Position numbers and translations under genes: made by a program. A stretch of DNA of 64,000 nucleotides, from the NCBI GenBank assembly GCA_008704415.1, contig VXIS01000034.1:62001-126000 (forward strand). The letters run 5' to 3'. This document shows positions 1 to 12,571 of the stretch, piece after piece (positions within the stretch are counted from its first letter, which is position 1; every line of letters begins with the position of its first letter). Under the pieces are notes generated by a model. That model worked only from the letters and a program-made list of their open reading frames with translations. It was not told the DNA's origin and searched no databases. Origin of the DNA: Sphaerosporella brunnea (lineage: Eukaryota; Ascomycota; Pezizomycetes; Pezizales; Pyronemataceae).

Positions 1-101
1 ACCCATGGTTTTCCGCCCATCATTAAACCCTCTAGTACCTAACCGGGGGAGCATAGAAAAAAAACTAAGAAAGAGCATTAAAGCGTGTGTTATGCAAGAT
101 T

Positions 102-842
102 TTACTCCTCCTTGACACCGCCGCGCCCACTCTTCTCAGCCTCCTCGATGCTCTTCTTGTCGCTCTTGGCGTCGCCGCCCTGCATGCCCTGCATGAAGCT
201 GGCAGCCTTCCACGGCCGCTTGAGGTCGCCGATCGCGGGCTTGCCGAAGAAGTGCACCTGGACGAGCTTGGACTCGAGAGCGCCCTTGACGGGGATGATG
301 CCTATGCTATTAGCCTGCGGAAAGAGAGAGAGAGGGAGAGAGCTTACTCTGGATCAACAACGGGTTAGTGTACTGGAAGTAGATGTGCATGACACCCATC
401 ATTCCGACGCCCATGAGCACGCTCTTGAAGGCGGCCTTAAGCTGGGACTCGTCGTACTCAGCGACGGTAGTGGTGACCAACTTCGGTTCCTCGCCGGACA
501 TGGGAGGCGCAGGCTCGACGTATTTCAGGGTGGTTTGATCTATTTCGCGTCAGCGGGGGGAAGAGCGCTGGCTGGTGGTGGAGATGGGTCGTTGACGCAC
601 CATTCTTGGATTTGATCTTCTTGCCGACGAAGAGGTACAGCGAGACGATGATTATATTACTGAGAACGTAGAGGGCGCGGATACCGTTCAGCCAGTTTGG
701 ATCCTCGAAGGGGATTCGCTTGGAGACTTGCATCATCCCCAGGATGATTACTAGGTTTGTGCTGGATCGCGTGTCTCAGTCAGCGCCCCTCCACCAACAT
801 CTCATCTCATCTCTGGGAGAGGACAAACATTTGCGGGTTCAT
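102..842 (-). CDS. pho88: PHO88/SND3 family ER membrane protein
   Basis: Small ER membrane protein of the Pho88/SND3 family. It was first linked to inorganic phosphate transport and is now known as a component of the SND route that targets proteins to the ER. I rebuilt four exons on the minus strand: 842-829, 761-601, 539-348 and 301-102, with introns of 67, 61 and 46 nt. The start gives MNPQITNLVIILGMMQVSKR, the usual N-terminus of the family. The middle carries the conserved MSGEEPKLVTTTVAEYD stretch and a second hydrophobic segment (GVGMMGVMHIYFQY). The tail reads FFGKPAIGDLKRPWKAA and ends in a charged Lys/Glu region at TAA 104-102. The length, about 188 residues, fits the family. The 46-nt intron is very short, but both frame and conservation demand it. 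It lies head-to-head with a phosphate transporter. Identity is very likely; exon borders are inferred. Confidence 0.9.
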
Positions 843-2137
843 TTTGGTGATTGTGAGTGGTGGTGATGGTGGTGGGGGTTGATAGTGGTGGTGGTGGTGG
901 TGGAGAGGGAAGTGTTTGTTCTCGCGGCGATTGTTGGTGGCGGATGTTGCAACAAAAAAGGATCACAGACAGCCTTTGTAGGACGGGGGGTGGAAAGGAC
1001 ACGAAGGCAACAAGCGTGGCTCGAGGTGGTGGCTGAGCAGTGGCTGAAGGAACTTTCTGGAACGAGGCTAGCTTATGTTTGATTAGCTAAGCCCAAAATA
1101 AGGTCTTTCTGAGCGAGTTTGACGGCTTTCAGTGTAACGCGACCGGACATGGCAATATGAGTTTACTAAGCCATTGCTTGCCGTATTTGGCAAGTTTGAG
1201 GGGCGCCAAGTGAACCCGGTCCTGCAGCAAGGGTTCTGGAGTGTTGCGCCAGCAACGGCGTGGGACAATGCCGAAAGCAGTTTAGACTGGATGGGTGCGG
1301 TGACCCGCTCCGGCTGAGAGGGTGACAGCACTTTAGAAGTGCGGTAAAACTAAACTGCTGTCACTTTGCGACGGAGCGCTGGTGGTCAAAGCTCTGATTG
1401 GTGCGCAAGCTTGCGGTGGCCGCACAGGACGGCAGCGATGGGGAGAAAAAAACTTTAGGTTCCGGTGGCTGCAAGCTCCGTCAGCCTGAGCGACCGTGAC
1501 AACATCGCAACACTGCAACACCGCACAGCAAGCATCAACGAGAGAGCGCGCTTCTCGCTTTTCTTGCAACTGAAGAGACTGCACGCAATTTTCGCCGCCT
1601 CCACCATACACGTCAAGTTGCACTGGCCACAACACTGCTTTCCCGCAGCTTTGCTCGTGATTGATTACTGTCGGCAGCATTTGCTGGTGCTCTGCGTAGA
1701 AAAGTAGGTAAATGAACAGCCATGGAAGAAGAAGAAGTTATTATTCACGAGGTAGGGAACCCCCACAACACGAGCAAACGCCAGCCAGCCAGACACCTCC
1801 ACTCCCACCGCACGCGCGCAACGTTCATTGGTCCATCAACCGCCATCATTGTAGGCCAGTCCAGGCCAGCTTCGGCACCCACGCACGGCTCCTGCACCTC
1901 GCCCCCTCGCCCTCGCCCCCCCCCCTCTTCGCACAGCTATAACACCCCCTCAACTCGCCCACCATAACGTCTCCTCTCACCGCCCAAGATAGTATCCCCC
2001 TCCGGCAGCTCCCTTCTCGACGACAGCAGCAGCAGCAGCAACAGCGACAGCAACAAGAAGAAGCGGAAGAAGAAGCCCACCGGTGGGAGCGCGGCACGCA
2101 GAAGTTCCTGCGCAGGCTCGACGGCGCCGAGGCCGGG
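843..2137. promoter_or_regulatory. Divergent intergenic region between pho88 and the SPX transporter
   Basis: About 1.3 kb separates two divergently transcribed genes and should hold both promoters. It is low in complexity: GTGGTG runs at 855-905, CAG runs at 2025-2050 and pyrimidine-rich stretches at 1890-1990. A perfect 9-nt inverted repeat (GTGACAGCA at 1322-1330, TGCTGTCAC at 1356-1364) could form a hairpin or a paired binding site. ATGs at 1712 and 1722 open short upstream frames that end at 1942 and 1967, before the transporter start at 2138. I saw no CACGTG (the core Pho4/NUC-1 type site); a CACGTC lies near 1608. No RNA gene seen. Confidence 0.5.
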
Positions 2138-4785
2138 ATGAAGTTCAGCCATAGTATCCAGTTCAATGCTGTGCCGGATTGGAGCACGCATTACATAGCC
2201 TATTCCAATCTCAAAAAGCTGTTTGCTCCCCAACCCCTTTTCCCCGTTGCTATCTGTTTCTTCTTGAAGCTGATGGGGACATGGCGGAATGATAGCATCT
2301 ATACCCTCGAGAAAAAGGTCCGTTTACAGGCGCAAACAAAACCGGATGATCTCGAACGAGCCGCCCTCCTCGCCGGTGAGGAGGTAGATACCGACGCGAT
2401 CTTTTCAAAGGCCCTCGATGCGGAGTTGGAAAAGGTCGAGTCCTTCTTTGAGAAGAAGGAGCGCGAGCTTTTGGGAGAGGTCCAGCAGCTGCTGCGCGAT
2501 GTCGAGGAGTATGAGGATGACAGTGGAGACCTGGAGCCGAATCAGCCGGATGATACGAGGTTGAAAAATAACGGGGGTGGAGGAGGAGGCGGTGTGGGCG
2601 GGGGCTTGAGTAGGTGGATGAGTAGCCAAGGGGAGGAGTATGGCGTTGTGGATGATGTCTCGGATAGTGATGATGAGGAACGGAGCGAACTAATACGACC
2701 CCCGCGAAGGAATACGCATCAGTCCGCAGCGTCGGATGCACCCAGCGAGTTCTCGGTGCGGAGGCGGCATTCGCTTGCGAATTCGCTCGACGGCTTCGAG
2801 AATAAGGATTACTTCTACGATAAGAGGATCACGCTCAAGAAGCGTGCTATCTCGTTGTTTGTCGCCTTCAGAGAACTCAAGAGTTACTCGCAACTCAACA
2901 GGACCGGATTCACTAAGGCGCTCAAGAAGTACGATAAGATTCTGAACAGGGATCTAAAGAATAGGTACATCGAGCAGAAGGTTTCTAAGGCGTATTGCTT
3001 CCAGCCTGAGACGCTGAGGAAGCTGGATGAGAAGGTCGCGGAGATCGAGGAGATCTATGCCAACCTGGTCACCAACGGTGACTTGGAGGAGGCGCGCAAG
3101 GAACTACGGTTACACTTGAGGGAACATGTGGTTTGGGAGAGGAACACTGTGTGGAGGGACATGATCGGGGTCGAGAGGAGGGCGTATGGAGCGCACATTG
3201 GCCTCGCTGGACCGTTACTTGGGGAGGAGGCCGAGAAGAAGCGCTTGGCCGGGGATGAGACGGCGGTGCAGTTGACTAAAGAGCTGAAAACCCCATTTGG
3301 GACCATAACTGTGCCGGTGTGGTTGTTTTCCACGGGATTCTTCACTTTGACGTTCATCGTCATCGTATTTGCGGTATTACTGCAGATCAAGATATTTAAC
3401 ACCCCCGAGCAGAACAACTGCTTCGCCATGTTGGTGTTTGTCAGTTTGCTCTGGGCTACAGAGGTAGACAGTTCCCTCGAGAGACTTACTTGGATTGAAA
3501 CTGATGGAGGACGCAGGTCATTCCGCTATTCGTTACGTCCCTGCTCATCCCGTTCCTGGTCATATTGCTACGGATAGTGCGCGACGAGGAAAAGCCCCAT
3601 GCACGAATGGGAACCAAAGCGGCGACAAAATACATTTTCTCGTCGATGTGGACGCCGGTGATCATGCTTCTCCTCGGCGGCTTCGCGGTAGCAGCAGCAT
3701 TGAGTAAATATGGTATCGCCAAGCGCATGGCCACGTTTGTCCTCTCCAAAGCCGGGACACGGCCGCGCACCGTTCTTCTCGTCAACATGTTCGTAGCCAT
3801 GTTCGCTTCCATGTGGATCTCGAATGTGGCCGCTCCGGTGTTGTGCTACTCGATCATCCAGCCGCTTCTTCGCAACCTGCCCAGCGGCTCCGATTTCTCG
3901 AAGGCGCTGATCCTGGGTATTGCCCTCTCCAGCAATATAGGAGGAATGGCTTCCCCCATTGCCTCTCCGCAGAACATTGTCGCCCTGGAGAATATGCATC
4001 CCGCGCCCTCCTGGGGCGGCTGGTTCTTTGTCGCAATCCCCGTATGCGTCATCAGCATTCTCCTCATCTGGGTGCTGCTGCTGGTCACATTCCGTCCGGG
4101 CAAGGGAACAGCCATCGTTGCGATCCGGCCAGTCAGGGACCCCTTCACAGGTGTCGAATGGTTCATTTCCATTGTGACTATCGCAACCATCTGCCTGTGG
4201 TGCGCCTCACACTCTCTGGAACACATCTTCGGCGATATGGGCGTCATCGCCATCATCCCCCTTGTCCTCTTCTTCGGCACCGGGATTCTCAGCAAGGAAG
4301 ACTTCAACAATTTCCTCTGGACCATCATCATTCTTGCCGCGGGTGGACTTTCTCTGGGTAAAGCCGTCAACTCCTCGGGACTCCTGCACACGATCGCGCA
4401 CGGCATCAAGGAAGAGGTCGAGGGCTACAGCCTGTACGCCGTCCTCTGCGTGTTTTGCGGCATGATTCTGGTCATCGCTACGTTCATCTCGCACACTGTC
4501 GCTGCGCTCATCATCCTGCCCATCGTCATGCGCGTCGGTGCATCGATGGATGAGCCCCACTCGAACCTGCTCGTTATGGGCTGCGCCCTGATGTGTAGCG
4601 CCGCGATGGGCCTGCCGACCAGTGGATTCCCAAATATGACGGCTATCATGATGGAGGATCCGCAGACCGGCGAGAGGTACCTTAGAGTCGGCCACTTCAT
4701 CACTAGAGGCGTGCCCAGCAGTTTCATCGCGTTTTTGGTCGTGATTACTGTCGGTTATGGGTTAATGAGGATTGCTGGGTTTTAG
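2138..4785 (+). CDS. SPX-domain low-affinity phosphate transporter (Pho87/Pho90/Pho91 family)
   Basis: Phosphate permease joining an N-terminal SPX sensor domain to a Na+/anion-symporter (DASS/CitM-like) membrane domain. Exons are 2138-2220, 2296-3463 and 3517-4785, giving 839 residues. The start MKFSHSIQFNAVPDW is the canonical SPX opening. Splicing out 75 nt restores NLKKLIYTLEKKV, and removing 53 nt restores LLWATEVIPLFVTSLL. SPX covers roughly residues 1-270, interrupted by an acidic and Gly-rich insert near 150-200. About a dozen hydrophobic segments follow from about residue 370, including the conserved GMASPIASPQNIVA and GLPTSGFPNMTA motifs. Yeast relatives act at the plasma membrane (Pho87, Pho90) or vacuole (Pho91), and their SPX domains bind inositol pyrophosphates; location cannot be read here. 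Intron 1 keeps the frame open if retained. Orthology within the Pho87/90/91 group is unresolved. Confidence 0.92.
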
Positions 4786-5201
4786 TGGTGCGTGGCGTGC
4801 GGCTTTTTGGGGTGTTGGGAGTGGGAGGGGGGGGATATGGGGATGTGAGGGATTGCTTTTGCCTTTTTGTCGTCATCGTCATTATAATCTATTGTTGGAA
4901 GGAGTTGTGCATGTGAGGAATCGGGAATAACTTTTTTTTTTTTTTTTTTTCGTTGTGTTTTTTGTCCCTTGCGTTCGGCTATCAGGTTTATAGATAGATG
5001 GGACGGGTGGGGTGTAAAGAGTTGTCAGTTTGCAATGAAGATACGCCTGAGATATTTTGAACCACCACTACTACTACTACGTTAATGCCAACATCAATGA
5101 TCCAAACCAATTGCATCGCATTCATTGTATGGAGATATCAAGAGCGCCTCACAAACAAAACAAAACAAAACAAAAAAAGCCACCCAATCCCTCAGGCTTA
5201 A
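4786..5201. other. Convergent 3' flanks of the transporter and AIP1
   Basis: This gap lies between two genes whose 3' ends face each other. It holds a T homopolymer near 4930-4950 and an AAAAC repeat at about 5155-5176, both common in fungal untranslated ends. No coding frame or RNA gene could be supported. Confidence 0.5.
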
Positions 5202-7245
5202 TTAAGCACCCGGCAAAACCACCGCCCACCTCTTAACAGCGCCATCATTTCCAACACTCAAGACTTCATTCTCACCGACCCAGCGGACCCTGTTGACGCC
5301 GCCCATGTGCGCGTTCCTGAGCTTTGCGTTCTTCATGGGCTGCTCGACGCCGTAGATCAGGACGTTCGTATCCAGCGACGCAGTGACTACGTGCGTTCCG
5401 ACGGCGTTCCAGGCCACGTCCTCGATGCGGCCGGTGTGGAATGCCCAGCGGTCCGTCTTTTTCGCGTACGGCGTTGAGGCGGTGGAGAAGAGCGGGACCA
5501 TCCCTGCCGAGTCACCGGCCGTGAAGTAGGCGCCGTCGGGGGAGTAGGATAGCGCCGTGGCGTGGCTGCGGGAGAGGGTGATTGTTGCCGCCGAGTTCTC
5601 GGTGATGCTGGTGGCGGCGGCCGAGTACGTGAAGATGCGGATTTTGTTGTCTTGGGTGGCGACAGCGATGTGGCCAGTTGCGGGGGAGGCGGCGAGCGCC
5701 GTGGGAGTGAAGGGCAGCTTGTGGGTACTTGTCAGCTCTGGTGTCGGTGTGAGGTTGTAGACTCGGAGCTCTGAGGCGGTGAGGAGGACGAGGGTTGATT
5801 CTGACAACCGCGCAAGCCCTTTGGGCTGCCCTTCGGTTGCCAAAGGCGTGGACAGGAATGTGCCCCCGCTGCTGGAGATGAGCCGTAGCTTGTCGTCCCA
5901 GGCTACGCTACTGATCGTGCCGGGTGCTACCTCGAGGAACCCAGCGACGACGTTGGTGTGCCTGTCTCCGCGCACCACGCTTGCGATGCCAGTGGATAGA
6001 TCCCATTTACACACGCGGCCGTCGGTGGAGCCGGTGAGGAAGCATTTGCCCGAGTCTGTCACTTCGAGGGCCGTGAGGGGTTTTTGGTGGCCGGAAACGA
6101 CGCGGATGGGCTCTGATGAGTCCGGGCGGAGGTAATTGAGATCCCCAGAGAGCGAGAGGGAGATTATGAGGCCGTCCGAGCGAGGCGTCCATACAATCCC
6201 CACCTGGTGATCTTGTATCGATCCCGGACCGGAGCCGAAGGACCAGGTCGTTACCAACGTCTGCGACTCCGCGTCCCACAGCTTCACACTCTGGTCGGTA
6301 GAGGCCGTCACGAAACGCTTTGAATCCGCGCTCCAGGAAACGGAGAGGATGCTGCCCTTGTGTCCGCCTCCGGCAGGGCCGATGATCTCCGATATTAGCG
6401 TTCCCTCTTTTCCGTCGAAAAGGAAGATCTTGCGATCTGCGCCCACGGACACGAAGTAAGCTCCATCGGGGGAGAATGCGACGCCGTGCACAAAGTTGGT
6501 ATGATGGCCCTTCAGCAGGGCGTTGAATTTGAAGGGCGCGCCGTGGTAGAACACGATAGTTTGGTCGTCGCTTGCGGTGGCGGCACGGAAGGGGCGCTGA
6601 GCACGGATCGAGACGGAGTTGATGACACTGCTTTGGCCGGTGATTTCGCCGACGCTGTTGCCGGTGTCGAAGGTTATGCAGTGGCCGAAGCTATGATTCC
6701 CATTTAGCACGGGGAGGGGGCGGGGGAGCGCGGGACCAACTAACCGCTCCTTTCCATCGCCAACGGCGATGATCCGTTTACTCTCGCCATCCCAGGCCAG
6801 GTCCTTGATTGGGCCCGAGATGATGTGGAACTCCCCCTTCGTGGTCATCTCCTCTCCCACGCAGTCCCACACGCGCACTTTCCCCGAGGCATCGCCAGAG
6901 GCTACGTAGAAACCTGACGGAGAGAACCGCGCCACAGTCACTATTGCTGTGTGCCCTGTATACTGGGTGCTTACGGACGGGTCGTCGATTGAGCGCAGGA
7001 ACACGGATTTTCCTGACTGTTCGTTGGTAGGTTAGATTTGGCAGAGCCATGAAAGAAGATGGAGGGGGGCATGAATTACCGCATAGGCTATGCGCTCACC
7101 ATTCGGGTTCACGGAGAGGTGAGTGGGTGAAGCGCGAGTGGTGGTCGGCTGCGGCGCGAGAATAGATTCTGGTGTTTCAGTTAGCTTTGAGCTGTGCATG
7201 TTGTTGAAGAACAGCTATCCTGTACGCACGTCTCGTGAGCGACAT
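5202..7245 (-). CDS. aip1: Actin-interacting protein 1 (WDR1/AIP1), WD40 repeat protein
   Basis: AIP1 works with cofilin to disassemble actin filaments at actin patches. Four minus-strand exons, 7245-7230, 7168-7080, 7016-6745 and 6690-5202, encode 621 residues; introns are 61, 63 and 54 nt. The N-terminus becomes MSLTRQSILAPQPTTTRASP followed by HLSVNPNGERIAYASGKSVF, the typical AIP1 opening. WD-type repeats run through the whole protein (for example VARFSPSGFYVASGDASGKV, VAFSPDGAYFVSVGADRK, VSWSADSKRFVTASTDQSVK), consistent with the two seven-blade propellers known for AIP1. The length matches the family (about 600-620). The 54-nt intron has no stop and keeps the frame, so a retained form would carry 18 extra residues in the first propeller. 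Identity is confident; the 16-nt first exon is inferred. Confidence 0.92.
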
Positions 7246-8316
7246 TGCTGATGCTGGAGACGTTGATTTATGAGAGCTGAAGGCGATTGGTGCAATGAAT
7301 GGAGTGTTCAAAGGAGACCCGGAAGGTGAGCTGTTGATGGTTCTGGCTCTACCTATCTAGACTCCAGAGTAGTAGTACCCCGCAGACGACGCGCCAGCAG
7401 GGTTGCGGCGTTTCGTTTCATGTGCCTGACTAGGCATGCGTATGACAAGTTTGTCATGTCACGTCAAATCACGTGATATGACAGTCAAGCATAAGTCATG
7501 ACAGTCACGACTTCTTCTACCATGCCAAAAGAGGACTTGTCATCTGGCATCCCTATCCAGGGCCTGTAATGTATTATGTACTAATAGTTTTGCCTCACAA
7601 AGTGTTATGGGTAACTGTACTTTAATTATCCGGCTACATAGAGTAGATACATATACAAAATAGTCTTTGGTCCATTGCACCCACGAGTGATTCTTCATGA
7701 CAAACGCTGTTCTTGGGACCGTGACACCACATATGTACGTACATACTTCTACCGTAGTGAAGGTCTCGCCTGCACGAAGATGAGAAGCCACGTTACTGTC
7801 TTCGTTATTGTCTTAGAGCTCGAGCAGACAAAACCCCGTTGTAGAGCCGACCGGAGCTCTTCTTTGCCAATGAGACTATCATAGTTAATCCCTGTTATTT
7901 CGGCGATAACCACATCATCTTTGGAACTCATAAACTGAGCTAAGTTGTGGTTCCCTAAGTCGAAAAGCCTGCATTCCCCATTATACCCGTCCCTACCCCC
8001 CGAAATAATAAGAAAAAGAAATAAAATAAAATAAACAGACATAAATAGAGTAGATGTAATAAAAAAATATTCATATAAGATCCCCACAAACCCCGAAGAA
8101 GAAAGAAAAAGAGCGAGTTACGCACATAACACCAGACAAGATCGCCCAGCCAAACGATAAACCCAGGACGCGCGGAACACCGGCAAAAACGGAAAAGTAC
8201 AAAAAAAAGCATAAAAAACACCGCAACCCATGCCATTGACGCGCAACGCTCAGTGCAAACCATTTAGTATGGGGGTGTAGTAGATAGGAGCGGGGTACAA
8301 AAGGGCGAGCAAACTG
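7246..8316. other. Gap between arrestin-like gene 3' end and AIP1 5' end
   Basis: About 1.1 kb. The AIP1-proximal part should be its promoter and holds a palindromic ATCACGTGAT (E-box core CACGTG) near 7475 among several TGACAGTCA/GTCATGACA-like words at 7440-7515. The distal part is AT-rich, with A-rich runs at 8010-8060 and 8195-8220, and probably includes the 3' end of the arrestin-like transcript. Short open frames here (for example on the minus strand at 7749-8087) look like chance. Confidence 0.4.
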
Positions 8317-10292
8317 CTAGGAATCGACCACAAACGCCGGACGGACCATACTCTCTCTGAGATTACCAAACTTCATTCCCTGCTTCCAGCTCCTGGTAGC
8401 AGCAGAGCTAGCACTCGAGCTGCCTTCGGACGGCTCAAACGTCTTCATATTCAGCCTCAACTCCGGCGGTTTCGCCACCGGGTTCTTATTGCCCATAATG
8501 ATCGGGACCGTCACCTCGAGATCCGATGCGGAGGGCGCATTAGCCTGCCGGTTAGCCTTACTATACCAGTGGCTGTGATGTTGCTCGACCATCGGCACGG
8601 TAATATGGACGAGGTGCTGCACGCGGAAGTACAATCCGCGAGCCTCCATGACGGCGGGGGATTGCGCGGAGGATGATTCCACGCTCTTGCCCTTTCCATT
8701 AATGACGAGCTTAGGCCTCCATGAAGAGGGGGAGGGGTCGTCGGAGAGCGTGTCGTCGGCCGAGCGCGGGTCACCAAGCGGCAGAATTGCGGTCGGCAGC
8801 AGCGCATTAGTAATGAACGTCTCAAACGGGGGAAGCGTCACGGAGAGCATTTCCACGAGCTCTTTTCCACCGGCCATTCCCGAATCCTGAGCTTTATTCT
8901 CTTTAATCACGGTCGACGTTTCCAGGTGCAGCATGAACTTCTTGCTGGTGAGGACTCGCAGCTGCTCGCCGCCAACATTCTTCATTTTCACCAGATCGGG
9001 ATCCTGCTCTTCGTCGTTTTCTGACTTCTCTGCAGCTTCACCATCCGCACTCTCGGCACAGAGCGATCTACCTTCGACGACTCGCACTCCCATGCCTTTG
9101 GGGAGCTGAATCCCCTCGTTCACCTGTAAGGTGAGTTTCATGCCAATGCTCTCACCAGGGAGGAAGCGGCTGCTGGGCATTTCGATGGTCAACTTGGCGA
9201 TGGTATTATTATCATCATCTGTGATGCGGGTGGTCCTCTCGATTGCGGAAGAAAGCGATGACGGATGAGGTCTATCGATGACAGGGGTACTGTTACTCGA
9301 GGCCACATCGTCCAGGTCAACAGTCGTGAGCGTGAGTTTGGGGCCCCTCATCTTCGGGGTGGTGCTGCCCGGTCCGAAAGTCGGGGAGTTTGGCGATCCC
9401 GGCGGATATATGGTCTGAGCGCTGAGGCGAGCTTCCGACTTCTTATGCAGGCTAGCCGACCGCTTCTTCCGCATGCTGGGTTTCCTCGACACTAACGGCA
9501 TCTCGAGGGATGGATCCACATTGGGCATGAAGGCGATTTTGAATGGCTTGGTACGGTACTCCATGATTTCGCTCGTGTGGCTGAACGGCAGAGTCTCCTT
9601 CGAATCTGGCCGATCGTCGAACGCGAGCTTAGCCTGGAAGCTGTACGAGATGAGAGGCGTCTGGGAAGTGGGTGGGAGGTTGATCGGAGGGAACTCGAAC
9701 GCGAACAGGAAGCTGCGGGGGCCCTCCTGTATCAAATCTGGACAGCGTCACTCAGCCAATCTCCAAACCCCATAAACACCCAATACCCACCTCCGGAGAA
9801 GAGATCGTGAGCGGCGGTGATGAAGTTGACATAGTTTCCGTTGACCTCGGTGCCACCATAGAACTTGATCGAGAGCGTGATTCCTTTCAGCGGCCTCTTG
9901 ACGCGGAATGTCACGTTCCCGTTAAAAACGGACACCGGTCCAAAGATTTTCTTTCCGGCTCTGCCGCCCAATTCCTCGATTCGAAACTCCTCAATCCTCA
10001 CTTCCTTGCCCAATCCCCTCCTGATGCGGTTCGCCGATACCACCTTCGCGGCGACAGCCTGCCATGCTGACGGCGGGGTGCGCCCCGCGACCATGTCCAG
10101 TTCTGGAGTCGCGAATGCGCGCCTGGCGTATTGTAACGGATTGCTGTCTCTGCGCAGCCGGATCTTGTTGTTGTCGGAAGCGATCTCTTCCTCGTCTGTG
10201 CGCTCTGCGGAGGAATTGACTAAACTGCTGCCTTGGGGGTTGTTGACAGGCTTTGAGGGCGAAGAGTCGAAGCAGCAGAAGAGCGACTTCAT
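8317..10292 (-). CDS. Arrestin-fold domain protein (fungal alpha-arrestin-like)
   Basis: Two exons (10292-9791 and 9737-8317, intron 53 nt) encode 640 residues. The middle matches the arrestin N-terminal fold: a FGPVSVFNGNVTFRVKRPLK beta strand pair, then GITLSIKFYGGTEVN, and after the splice RSFLFAFEFPPINLPPT, which is the usual FxFxFxLP arrestin strand. The second half, roughly residues 330-610, would be the arrestin C-terminal-like sheet. The N-terminus begins MKSLFCCFDSS, a Cys-rich start that could be lipidated. A basic stretch (KKRSASLHKKSEAR) sits near residue 280. Fungal arrestins of this kind usually recruit Rsp5-type ubiquitin ligases to permeases through PPxY motifs; I saw no clear PPxY, so that role is not shown. 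The paralogue group is unresolved. Confidence 0.8.
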
Positions 10293-12571
10293 GGTGGTAG
10301 CGGTGGTGGTGGTGTCAGCAACAAAGCAACATCAACCACCAAAAAACGCCTCGGAGGGTGCCTTGGAGGGGTAACAAGAAAAAAGAAAAAAACGGGAGGG
10401 TGGGATTTGTTGTTAAATGAAATCAAGTTCCTCACTTCAGCACTTTCAAGATATGACCCGCTAGTCGACTGTATGGCGTGCGCGCGAGGATCCGGAGCGA
10501 TGTGTTGTGTTGCGCCGTGTGGTTGGTGATCGTGAGAGACGTCGTTAGCTACGGCTCACAACGCTCTGTCTGCAGCGCGAACGAGTGCTCTAGGTTGCAC
10601 CGACCTCCGAAGCTCGAAACTAGTAGTCCCTCAATTCTCTCAGCAGCCGACGATGAAAGAGAGGAAAGCAAGCGGGTTGGAGAAACCCCCTTGAAAATCG
10701 GCCAAACAGACCCGTTTGATGATGGTGATCTGCCTTTTTGTCTTGGCCGCATGCACCAGCCAGCGATATCTGCACGGCGAAGCCTCCGCCGATCTGTGCG
10801 CAAAGCCCTTGGCCCCGCAAGAGCTCTACCCAACCGAGCCGACCTCGACCAACCGTCCGCCAACGCGCGCCCGCCTTCATGGATGAGCTGATGAGCTGGC
10901 CGATGGGAATTCGGTCATGTGCCATGCGATCGTCATCCACCGTTATGGGTTAGGGTTTTGTTTACTTTACGATGCACGACGCATTGGAACGAAAGATGGT
11001 ATGATTACCAGCTCACTCCGAACCGCCACCACCAAGGCTTTGACTAAACATAGCAGAGGCATTACGCTCCGGCACCGGGTAACATTTTCCAGCACAACAA
11101 CTTTCAGGATCTTGGCTGCAGGACGCCAGCTAAATCTCCGCCAAGATCCTGACATTGTTGTCTGGCACTGATGTTTCCGGCCCTCAATGGCACATCGCAA
11201 AGAGCCAGCTTGGCGAAATGGCTTTACTACCAGCAAGTAGAAATTCGGGGCCGAGGCAAAGAATACCAAGTACTCGTTGCAAACCACGCAACCTCTATCT
11301 AAACCTTGAACGTTGTGATCGGCTCTCGCATTGCGGCCATATGAAGCGCTCACGCTGCCCGTCTGGAACAGTGATACTCTTACAATTGTCTCCCGTAGCG
11401 TCCTCCCTGCCTTCTATGACCACTTGAGATCCCAAACACCATCCTAATCCTAACCCTAATCCTCAGCCAACAACAACAATGTCCGCCCCGATCGCATCTG
11501 AAACCACCACCAATTTGCGGGCTTTTTGCCCAGAGCCATGTTACCCCCTGGTGTTCGCTGGAATGGCCTCGGCCTCACCATCCAGTGTTGTCAATAGTCA
11601 GCACTAAAAGCCACACCCAGCCGAAGGGTCAAACGACGAAGCCATCACGGGCTGGGAACGAATCGAGTGATTTCTAGTGAAGCAACCGTCATCGTACCTT
11701 CGACCCAAAATCCTCCTCCTCAACAACGCCGCCGAGTTTGACAGGGCCTACAGGTACAATCGTGTAGGATTGCTTTTGATTGGACACCAGCTGCTCCAAT
11801 TGAGGAGTGCCGTTAAATGTCTAAGAGCATAGCACTTTTCTCTCTTTTTTTTCTTGGGATTTCCCGGGCTAGTCGCCGAGTGACGCACAATGATTGAAAT
11901 TCCATGTGGCTTTCAGGGGACCAATGTCGTCATGTGAAGATTCATGCTCATCACTCGGTTATTTTGCATGTGTTACTATCCAACGAAGGTTGAATATTCT
12001 AGACGGCTTCAGAGCCAATGTTACATGTTTGCTTTCCACAGTTATGAGCATGTATAAACGCTTAATCTGCGATCCTCTAAGAGCACTGAGCAGTGAAAAT
12101 AAGTCTGGAGAGAATCCCATTTATTAGCTGGGAGAGAAACCGCAGCCGGGAAGAGAGGGGCAGACGGACGTCAAGAAGCGGCGAAAGCGGTAAACAGGAC
12201 CTCTGAACCCGAAAGTGCATGCCGGACGATCGTTTACTTTCCTGTGACATTGGCTTCGTCTCTCGGAACAGTGCCGCCACTCCATCGGGGGTACCGATTG
12301 GGATTCAGTCTGTCAACTGGTTAAGTGGAGTTTGCCTCGCCAGCTGATGGCCGGGCATAGGTATGCTAGGTAACCGATATGTGTCTGCTCCGGAGTCTAG
12401 GTAGGTAGGGTTCTGCCATTGCCGTATGTAAAGAGTCATACCTTACCTTGGAACTGAGCGGCAACCTCAACAATCCCGGAACATTCAATTCCCCGGTAAA
12501 TCCAATGTGTAGGTTCATATACTTTGATCGTGCTCTTCAGAAAACGATTAAAAATGTTGGAATTCTTATTT
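10293..12571. other. Gene-poor spacer with telomere-like motif
   Basis: About 2.3 kb in which open frames are short and show no family features. A purine-rich stretch at 10375-10400 follows the arrestin 5' end. At 11443-11463 lies a degenerate telomere-like CCTAA/CCCTAA cluster, with a lone TTAGGG at about 10950. The rest looks like old non-coding DNA. No RNA gene seen. Confidence 0.4.

Noticed and set aside
10478..10891. 137-codon frame in the spacer after the arrestin-like gene
   Set aside because: No motif, no plausible splicing partners, and overlapping frames of equal length on the other strand.
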